Assembly: GCA_000406005.1 (NCBI GenBank)
Contig: ASZN01000033.1
Coordinates: 1-59,029, forward strand
DNA length: 59,029 nt
Reading direction: 5' to 3'
DNA from: Candidatus Poribacteria bacterium WGA-3G
Lineage (GTDB): Bacteria; Poribacteria; WGA-4E; WGA-3G
Part shown: in pieces, positions 53,194 to 59,029 of the stretch
How the letters are laid out: each line of letters opens with the position of its first letter
Position numbering within the stretch: the stretch's first letter is position 1
Notes under the pieces: generated by a model
What the model was told of the DNA's origin: nothing
Databases searched by the model: none
The model's input: the letters and a program-made list of their open reading frames with translations, nothing else
Translations under genes and position numbers: made by a program

Positions 53194-55563
53194 TTAGGTT
53201 AAACCGATCCGTTTGCGTAAAAACCATTCCGTGCCTAACAATCCGACAACTGTAAGCAGAATCAACGGATGTGTCCAGAGGTCGCGTTCTGCATCGACAA
53301 ACACAGGATTTTGGACATCAGCGATATTTTTCGGCACCGATTCTGCGTCATCAATACTGAAATAGGTTCCACCCGTTTCCGATGCGAGACGCTTCAACAG
53401 GTCTTCATTGAGTTGGGGTGCCTCTAATTCGGCAAGTTGCGGATGGACGAAAATATCGACCTGATCTTCACCTAATGTCTGACTGTCTGACTTCGCGGTT
53501 GCCCGAATGCGGTAAGTTCCGTTCTGTAGCAGCGTAAATTGGGTTGTATAGAGATTGCTTGTATCAGCGATCGTATCAGGCGAGGGAGGCGATTCATCCA
53601 CCGTTTCGTTGATACTGCGAATCTGTAGTTGGAACGGGGTACCCTCAGGTGGAACTACCTCAAATTGGACGGTGGCATCTGCCTGCGTCGTGCGGTAGAC
53701 TTCAGAGTAAAGGGACGCTGTAACTGTCGCAGTGTCTCCTATCGAGTATGTCGTTGCATCCGTCGTAAGATGTAATTTCTCGTCATCGGTGTTCGTTGCC
53801 ATCCATCGTAATGCTTGTGCCCAAAAGCGCGGATAGAGGTCGTGGTACCGGGTGTCTTTAAAGGTGTTCGCGCCGAAATCCCAATTCCAGAGACCTTCCG
53901 CTGCAATGAGTAGGCTTTTGCCTAAACCTATCCTCTGAAACATCAGTATCGGATGCCCTTCGCCAGTTTCCATAAGGAGAGTCGCGCCACCTCTAAGACG
54001 GAATCCGCTAAAGGTTCGGGATAAGGCTGGCATATTCCGCCAGATCATAGCACTGCTGGCACCTAAAACCGACGTGTCCATCAACTGCATTATCGGGTGG
54101 AATTCACCGGATCGGGTGAGGTGGATTCTGGCTTCCGTATCGTGTCTGCGACAGCCATTTTCCGGAATATCTACGGGTAAAAGTCCCGCTAATTCTGTAT
54201 TTCGGATACCGTTGATTCCGAGCATTCTACGAGATGGCAGAAAGATTACAGACTTCCCTTGTACCTCAACGAAATCGACAATTGCGCGTTGTTGTGCTGT
54301 CGTGAGATGTTCTTCCCCTAAATCACCTAAAATCAGAACGTCATATTTCGAGAGTTCAGTAAGTGTTTCGGGAAACTGTGCGGTTTCTGATGCCGGTGTC
54401 GTTTGTGGGTAATACCCATCTAAACGACTGAGCAGGCTACCCGTCGGCGGCAATCGCTTAGATTTATTGCGCAATAAGATTGCACAGGTCGCCTGAATAT
54501 CAGGGTCGCGTGCCAGTGCGCGTTTCAGGAACGTGTACTCCCATCTCGGTCTGCCTTCGAGATAAAAAACGTTGAGTTTCGCCTTCACAACTTTCATTGA
54601 AAACGTCTTCTGATTGTTCGCGTCCGTCAACTCATTGTCAAGCACCGGAAGTTCAACAGTGTATTGGAAACTCCCTTCAACCTGTGGTGTGAATTTTAAT
54701 TCGACTTCCTGTTTTGTTGTAGCGTTTGCTGATGTTGTACGCTGTGGTGGCTCGAATGTTAAGGTCACAGCATCTACAACGGTATTGCTCTTGACTTCAC
54801 GTAGGGACAGTTGTGTCGTTTTACCGGTGTATCCTGTCTGCACAACCGTCACACGAATGACACTTTCGTGGTCTGTATAGGCGATCGGTGTATAGTCAAT
54901 ACGTTGGATCTGAATATCTTTCGGCGGTTCTACAGAACCGATACCGACTGTATAGATAGGCACCTCCAGTGCGGTAATATCGTCCAAGGGAAACTGTCCA
55001 GAATTGTGTCCACCGTCCGTGATAAGTAGAATACCAGCCGTTTGTTGACCCTTCCATGCTGAGGCGACTGCCCGAATTGAGGCACCAATATTGGTAAGTG
55101 TCCCAGTCGGTTCAAATCGTGTTACGTTTTCACTGTCAAAATCTTCCGGTAATACTCTATTTTGATGAAGTGCTGTATCAAAAGGGTAGAGATGGATTTC
55201 AAAGCGATCGCGTAGACTTTGTAGAAATTGTCCTTCGGCATTAAAAAGGAGGGCATTCACTTGATCGAGTCGAGACACCTGTGTTTTATCGGTGGGTGCG
55301 TCAATAAGTTGCATGCTCTTTGATGTGTCCACTAAAATAGAGAGGTGCGTCGGTGGCGTGATGTCTTTCTTTTCAATGACGACGGGTGCCAAGAGACAAC
55401 AGAGCAAGATAGACGCTGCACAGATCCGCATCGCGATCAGTAAAAATCGGTACCCCGGACGCATAGCGTGTGCTATCCGTAGGTAGACCAGCAGCGTTAT
55501 AGCGATCACAACGCCGATACCGAGTACAATTGCCCAACTGGGGAAAAAATAGGTGAATCGCAT
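53194..55563 (-). CDS. VWA-domain membrane protein of the DUF4159/DUF4175 operon
   Basis: A 789-residue protein. Two N-terminal helices (WAIVLGIGVVIAITLLVYL, ICAASILLCCLLAPVVI) are followed by a von Willebrand A domain with its metal site (LSILVDTSKSMQ, GILLITDGGHNSG), an amidotransferase-like region (YDVLILGDLGEEHL) and a C-terminal helix before the basic tail. Such proteins are usually linked to MoxR ATPases, which are absent here. I start at the ATG at 55563 (AGGA 5 nt upstream). It is the first gene of the envelope operon. Confidence 0.84.
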   Translation of the reverse strand: MRFTYFFPSWAIVLGIGVVIAITLLVYLRIAHAMRPGYRFLLIAMRICAASILLCCLLAPVVIEKKDITPPTHLSILVDTSKSMQLIDAPTDKTQVSRLDQVNALLFNAEGQFLQSLRDRFEIHLYPFDTALHQNRVLPEDFDSENVTRFEPTGTLTNIGASIRAVASAWKGQQTAGILLITDGGHNSGQFPLDDITALEVPIYTVGIGSVEPPKDIQIQRIDYTPIAYTDHESVIRVTVVQTGYTGKTTQLSLREVKSNTVVDAVTLTFEPPQRTTSANATTKQEVELKFTPQVEGSFQYTVELPVLDNELTDANNQKTFSMKVVKAKLNVFYLEGRPRWEYTFLKRALARDPDIQATCAILLRNKSKRLPPTGSLLSRLDGYYPQTTPASETAQFPETLTELSKYDVLILGDLGEEHLTTAQQRAIVDFVEVQGKSVIFLPSRRMLGINGIRNTELAGLLPVDIPENGCRRHDTEARIHLTRSGEFHPIMQLMDTSVLGASSAMIWRNMPALSRTFSGFRLRGGATLLMETGEGHPILMFQRIGLGKSLLIAAEGLWNWDFGANTFKDTRYHDLYPRFWAQALRWMATNTDDEKLHLTTDATTYSIGDTATVTASLYSEVYRTTQADATVQFEVVPPEGTPFQLQIRSINETVDESPPSPDTIADTSNLYTTQFTLLQNGTYRIRATAKSDSQTLGEDQVDIFVHPQLAELEAPQLNEDLLKRLASETGGTYFSIDDAESVPKNIADVQNPVFVDAERDLWTHPLILLTVVGLLGTEWFLRKRIGLT

Positions 55564-55589
55564 ATCCGTCCTAAATCGTTTTACCATAT

Positions 55590-55619
55590 ATTATAGTCTA
55601 ATGACCGCGTTGATGTCAA
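55590..55619 (-). promoter_or_regulatory. Promoter of the VWA-DUF4159-DUF4175-PorV operon
   Basis: On the minus strand TTGACA (55614-55619), an 18-bp spacer and TATAAT (55590-55595), a consensus promoter about 25 bp before the ATG. Confidence 0.75.
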
Positions 55620-55651
55620 ACAGATTTTCAGTTATCTACATGAAAATAGGT

Positions 55652-55681
55652 TTGACAATCGGTGAATTTCTATGTTAGAAT
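55652..55681 (+). promoter_or_regulatory. Promoter of the gene at 55719
   Basis: TTGACA (55652-55657), an 18-bp spacer and TAGAAT (55676-55681), about 38 bp before the ATG. It is divergent from the envelope operon promoter. Confidence 0.65.
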
Positions 55682-55718
55682 GTGAGTAAGTTACATTTCT
55701 ACAGAGGTAAGGCAAAAC

Positions 55719-56105
55719 ATGGCGGAACAAAATAATAACGAAAACGCAGTTGAAACGCAAGATCAGACTGAGGCGGCAAGCGGTATCATCATCAATGCTT
55801 CACAGATGCAGTCGATTGATATTAGCGAGCGGTTCACACACTCAAAAACAGCAAGCGGTTGGCGTGTCCAATTAGAAGCCTCTGCCCGTGTTACGATTAA
55901 CTTTATGACAAGTATGCGGAAATTTGAGGTTACACTGATGCAAGGTGATAGTATTGAGCGCGACGGAGACGACTTAATTGTGCTACGGAATAAACCTGCG
56001 GATCAGTACCGCTCACAAAGAGGTGTCTCGAGATCACCACTTGCCCGGAGTGGTAGTGAACCTTCAGCCTTGATACCTGACCCACCCGAAGAGAGCACGG
56101 TTTAG
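55719..56105 (+). CDS. Hypothetical protein
   Basis: A 128-residue protein that I do not recognise. It has an Asn/Glu/Gln-rich polar start (MAEQNNNENAVETQDQTEAA), a small beta-rich middle (SGWRVQLEASARVTINFMTS, KFEVTLMQGDSIERDGDDL) and a Ser/Pro-rich end. There is no signal peptide or membrane helix. It has its own promoter and is followed by another small gene. Confidence 0.65.
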   Translation: MAEQNNNENAVETQDQTEAASGIIINASQMQSIDISERFTHSKTASGWRVQLEASARVTINFMTSMRKFEVTLMQGDSIERDGDDLIVLRNKPADQYRSQRGVSRSPLARSGSEPSALIPDPPEESTV

Positions 56106-56191
56106 CGCACTTCTTATCGGGAAAGACAGAGGGGGTGGCTCCGATTCTGGAACGTATCTATCGACTCCTCTCAAGTTTAAAAGGTGGCACA

Positions 56192-56674
56192 ATGATACCG
56201 ACGGAAATTGTGCTGAACCCGCAAAGTTATGCGAAAATTGTCTCAGAACTTGCTGATAGCCTTGGTAGTGAAGGCGTATCACATTTGCAACTCGCGCATC
56301 ATCTGGCGTTGACGGTCACTATCCAGCATGAAAACACGGATCTCATTGTTCTGAAGGAATTAATGCCGAACCCGTGTCCTGTCTGCCAGCGTCGGTTGAC
56401 GTTCCTCCGAGAAACGATTGACCGTTTTGAGAGTGATGGTGCCAGCCAGGCCCGCTGCCCGATGGGGCATCGTTATCCCGGTGAACTGAAGGTATACTAT
56501 CTAAGCATTTTTCAGGACGGTGCAGTTGGAGAGAAGGAGAAACCGGTCAAGGTGTGTCCAGAGTGCGAAGGCGAACATATCCAGTATTTGGGAGCAGACG
56601 TGATGTTTTGTCTCGATTGTGATTGGGATAGCGGGATGGAACCGCGGTATCAAATACGTGGAGATAGATCGTAA
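56192..56674 (+). CDS. Hypothetical zinc-ribbon protein
   Basis: A 160-residue protein with a first Cys pair, CPVCQRR, then RCPMGHRYPG, and a C-terminal zinc ribbon (CPECEGEHIQYLGADVMFCLDCDWD). The family is not recognised. I start at the ATG at 56192, which has AAGGTGG upstream; a GTG at 56135 is the alternative and would add 19 residues. It ends just before a hairpin that may serve both this gene and groEL. Confidence 0.65.
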   Translation: MIPTEIVLNPQSYAKIVSELADSLGSEGVSHLQLAHHLALTVTIQHENTDLIVLKELMPNPCPVCQRRLTFLRETIDRFESDGASQARCPMGHRYPGELKVYYLSIFQDGAVGEKEKPVKVCPECEGEHIQYLGADVMFCLDCDWDSGMEPRYQIRGDRS

Positions 56675-56704
56675 ATGTAGAATCCTGTTCGGTGTGTTTA
56701 TGAG

Positions 56705-56729
56705 TAGGCGCGCTTAGAAAGCGCGCCTA
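56705..56729. terminator. Perfect hairpin between convergent genes
   Basis: TAGGCGCGCTT-AGA-AAGCGCGCCTA gives an 11-bp perfect stem with a 3-nt loop, between the zinc-ribbon gene and the end of groEL. There is no T run directly after the stem, so termination is possible, not certain; it also resembles the other intergenic stem-loops. Confidence 0.6.
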
Positions 56730-56736
56730 TACGGTT

Positions 56737-58368
56737 TTAATGGAAATGACCGGCGTGCGGATCCATCGCCGCAGGTTCCGGCGGTTCTTCAATCTCTGTG
56801 ATAAGCGTTTCGGTCGTTAGGAGCAGCCCTGCGATGCTTGAAGCGTTCTGGAGTGCAGAGCGGACGACCTTCGTTGGGTCAACAACGCCGTCTTCTAACA
56901 TATCACCGTATTCAGTAGTGGCGGCGTTGAAACCGTAATTGCCTTCACCCTCTTGGACTTTAGCAACGACGACCGAACCTTCCATTCCCGCGTTCTCTGC
57001 GATGGCACGTACCGGTGAGAGTAAACTCCGACGAATAATATTGAGTCCTGTCCCTTGGTCGCCTTCTAATGCCAAGTCGTTGAGTGTGGCCGCAGCGCGT
57101 AAAAGTGCGATGCCGCCGCCGGGGACAATCCCTTCCTCAATCGCTGCACGCGTCGCAGCAAGCGCATCTTCAAACCGGGCCTTCTTTTCTTTCATCTCGA
57201 TTTCAGTTGCGGCACCGACGTTGATAACAGCGACACCACCCGCAAGTTTCGCGAGTCGTTCTTCCAACTTCTCACGATCATAATCCGAGGTCGTCTCCTC
57301 TATCTGCCTGCGAATTTGTGTAACTCTACCCTCAATAGCCGCTTTATCGCCGGTACCACCGATAATCGTCGTGTTATCCTTGTCAACGATGACGCGTCGT
57401 GCCGCGCCTAACATACCGATGACGACGTTTTCCAAACGGATACCGCTCTCTTCAGAGATGACCTGACCATCTGTCAGGATGGCGATATCTTCTAACATCT
57501 CTTTGCGGCGATCTCCGAAACCGGGTGCTTTGACAGCAGCGACCTGAAGCGTTCCGCGGAGTTTGTTCACCACTAAAGTCGAAAGTGCTTCACCCTCAAT
57601 GTCTTCAGCGATAATAAAGAGCGGTCGCCCGAGCTGCATCGCTTTTTCCATAATCGGCACAAGGTCTGCTATTGTCGTAATTTTCTCGGTGTTAATAAGA
57701 ATATACGGATTCTCAAATTCGACGATCTGTTCTTGGATATCCGTCACGAAGTTCGGTGATAGGAAACCGCGATCAAACTGCATCCCTTCAACGATGTCTA
57801 CCATAATCTCTGAAGTTCTACCTTCTTCAATAGTGATGGCACCGTCGTTTCCGACCTTATCGATGGCTTCAGCGACGATTGTACCGATGTCGCTATCATT
57901 TGCTGGATCGTTGGCGGCGATGGCGGCGACTTGTAAGATTTCTTCGTGTGTGTTCACAGCACGGCTCTGTGCAGTGATCGCATCAATAGCAGCACCGACA
58001 GCCTTATCTATACCGATTTTCAACTGCATCGGGTCGGCACCAGCCGTAACGTTCTTCAACCCTTCGTGAAGGATTTCTTGCCCCAATAGCGTCGCCGTCG
58101 TTGTTCCGTCTCCAGCTGTGTCGTTTGTTTTCGTTGCGATGGATTCGAGTAGTTGGGCACCCATATTTTCATAAGGGTCCGGGAGTTCAATTTCTTTTGC
58201 GACGGTGACACCGTCGCATGTTACCAGCGGGGCACCGAAAGATTTTTGGATAACTACATTTCTTCCGCGCGGTCCGAGGGTAACCTTCACAGCATCGGCG
58301 AGTGTATCCGCACCGCGCTTGAGTGCTACCCGTGCCTCCTCGTCAAAAATAATTTGTTTTGCTGGCAT
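56737..58368 (-). CDS. groL: Chaperonin GroEL
   Basis: A 543-residue 60-kDa chaperonin: VTLGPRGRNVVIQKSFGAP, NDTAGDGTTTATLLGQ (ATP-binding loop) and GGVAVINVGAATE are all present. The C-terminus ends PEPAAMDPHAGHFH in place of the usual Gly-Gly-Met tail. GAGGAGG lies 7 nt before the ATG. No groES is next to it. Confidence 0.96.
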   Translation of the reverse strand: MPAKQIIFDEEARVALKRGADTLADAVKVTLGPRGRNVVIQKSFGAPLVTCDGVTVAKEIELPDPYENMGAQLLESIATKTNDTAGDGTTTATLLGQEILHEGLKNVTAGADPMQLKIGIDKAVGAAIDAITAQSRAVNTHEEILQVAAIAANDPANDSDIGTIVAEAIDKVGNDGAITIEEGRTSEIMVDIVEGMQFDRGFLSPNFVTDIQEQIVEFENPYILINTEKITTIADLVPIMEKAMQLGRPLFIIAEDIEGEALSTLVVNKLRGTLQVAAVKAPGFGDRRKEMLEDIAILTDGQVISEESGIRLENVVIGMLGAARRVIVDKDNTTIIGGTGDKAAIEGRVTQIRRQIEETTSDYDREKLEERLAKLAGGVAVINVGAATEIEMKEKKARFEDALAATRAAIEEGIVPGGGIALLRAAATLNDLALEGDQGTGLNIIRRSLLSPVRAIAENAGMEGSVVVAKVQEGEGNYGFNAATTEYGDMLEDGVVDPTKVVRSALQNASSIAGLLLTTETLITEIEEPPEPAAMDPHAGHFH

Positions 58369-58749
58369 TGAATTCCTCCTCTATTAATTTTTAGTGTTGT
58401 TATATTGAGACTTAAAATATTGAGACTTATAGTAGAATCCAAAAATATATTTACACTTGTAGCATAGGAGACCGTTAGCCTGTGCCTCTGTGAGAACGAA
58501 CTTCACGTTCACACAACAATATGAGTGTATAAGTAATTACTGGATTTACTATAAAAAGCGTTGCGATTTCTGATCGCTTCCATAATTATAGCATACCCAC
58601 TCGGTAAAGTCAATTTTTTATGATTGCTGAATCGGGACCATTCAATTGTAGGTTTTTTGTATCATATCTTTCATCAATGTTAATATTTTCTGAATGTCCC
58701 TGTTATTTTTCCGCTTGATTCGTATCGGCAAAACTGCTATCATATCTCC
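58369..58749. promoter_or_regulatory. groEL upstream region with promoter and inverted repeat
   Basis: On the minus strand TTGACT (58608-58613), a 17-bp spacer and TATAAT (58585-58590) form a good promoter; the leader would be about 200 nt. Near the start point lies the inverted repeat GCGAT-TTCTG-ATCGC (58563-58577), inside a longer AAGCG...CGCTT. No CIRCE element is seen. On the plus strand TTGATT (58715-58720) and TATCAT (58738-58743) lie 17 bp apart just before the next gene. Confidence 0.6.
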
Positions 58750-59029
58750 ATGCTGCAACTCAATCTCAAACCCAGTCACAAGGCAGTTCGCGACTATTAC
58801 GCCACGCTCCAGCAATACGACCGACACGCCATCACACATGAAGGCGCGGTCAGCAACCCCTTCGCTTTTTTATTGGATGGCTGCGCAAAACAGGTGAACG
58901 CCACACTCATCCCGCAATACGCCATGCGCGCGCTAAACGGAAATCGTATCGTTATTGACGGTGCGATCCTCGACGAATACGGTCTCCCGTTCGCTTATTG
59001 GGAGGCGAAAGATATAGACGACGATCTCC
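58750..59029 (+). CDS. Probable restriction-modification enzyme, N-terminal part (cut by window edge)
   Basis: An open frame runs from the ATG at 58750 off the right edge (93 codons visible), starting MLQLNLKPSHKAVRDYYATL. It contains IVIDGAILDEYGL and WEAKDIDDDL, which together read as a PD-(D/E)xK nuclease site (Asp ... ExK). The pattern recalls the N-terminal nuclease domain of type ISP/IIG restriction-modification enzymes. If so, methyltransferase and target-recognition domains should follow outside the window. The -10 box ends only 6 nt before the ATG, so the message may be nearly leaderless. Confidence 0.7.
   Translation, partial: MLQLNLKPSHKAVRDYYATLQQYDRHAITHEGAVSNPFAFLLDGCAKQVNATLIPQYAMRALNGNRIVIDGAILDEYGLPFAYWEAKDIDDDL

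Noticed and set aside
58369..58749. CIRCE operator before groEL
   Set aside because: No TTAGCACTC/GAGTGCTAA pair is present; only an unrelated inverted repeat.

Overview
The window reads as a bacterial chromosome segment, most likely from Candidatus Poribacteria or a close relative. I base this on gene content, not on a marker-gene match: a PhyH-type dioxygenase, paired amidohydrolases, a PmoA/DUF6807 protein, secreted beta-propellers, a VWA/DUF4159/DUF4175 operon, and many short intergenic stem-loops that end in CTACTACGAAC.

Bases 1-18951 form a large type III CRISPR locus, almost all on the minus strand. The effector operon (18951 to 7026) encodes, in order: a cold-shock-domain/RAMP fusion, a CARF-nuclease, Cas10 with GGDD but no HD domain, an 808-residue Csx10-type fusion, a tandem Cas7 protein, a Csx19-like protein, a second CARF protein and Cas6. 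The set of fusions resembles the III-D variant known from Synechocystis (III-Dv). A separate adaptation operon (5192 to 678) encodes Cas2, a SWIM zinc-finger protein, a reverse transcriptase with a large insertion, and Cas1. A CRISPR array (1-259, running off the left edge) follows, with a leader that carries a consensus promoter. A RAYT-type transposase and two clusters of REP-like hairpins sit between the two operons. Cas10 should make cyclic oligoadenylate, which would switch on the two CARF proteins; the RT suggests spacers can be taken from RNA.

Bases 19587-23258 hold a metabolic island (PhyH dioxygenase, Rieske protein, two amidohydrolases). Bases 23303-33390 are mostly housekeeping: three tRNAs, rpoD, dnaG, mutS2, a TPR membrane protein, a peroxiredoxin and secreted proteins. 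Bases 33776-42840 encode secreted or envelope proteins, a two-domain glutamine-dependent NAD synthetase, a Wzi-like barrel, a lytic transglycosylase and an SRPBCC protein. Bases 42876-46868 hold ccmC/ccmD-like genes, map, miaB and a DUF6807 protein. Bases 47131-55563 hold a class I amidotransferase-type hydrolase and an envelope operon (VWA, DUF4159, DUF4175, PorV-like). Two small hypothetical genes and groEL follow, and the window ends inside the first part of a probable restriction-modification enzyme.

Intergenic DNA is unusually rich in small inverted-repeat elements of several families. Several promoters match TTGACA/TATAAT closely, usually with a 17-18 bp spacer.
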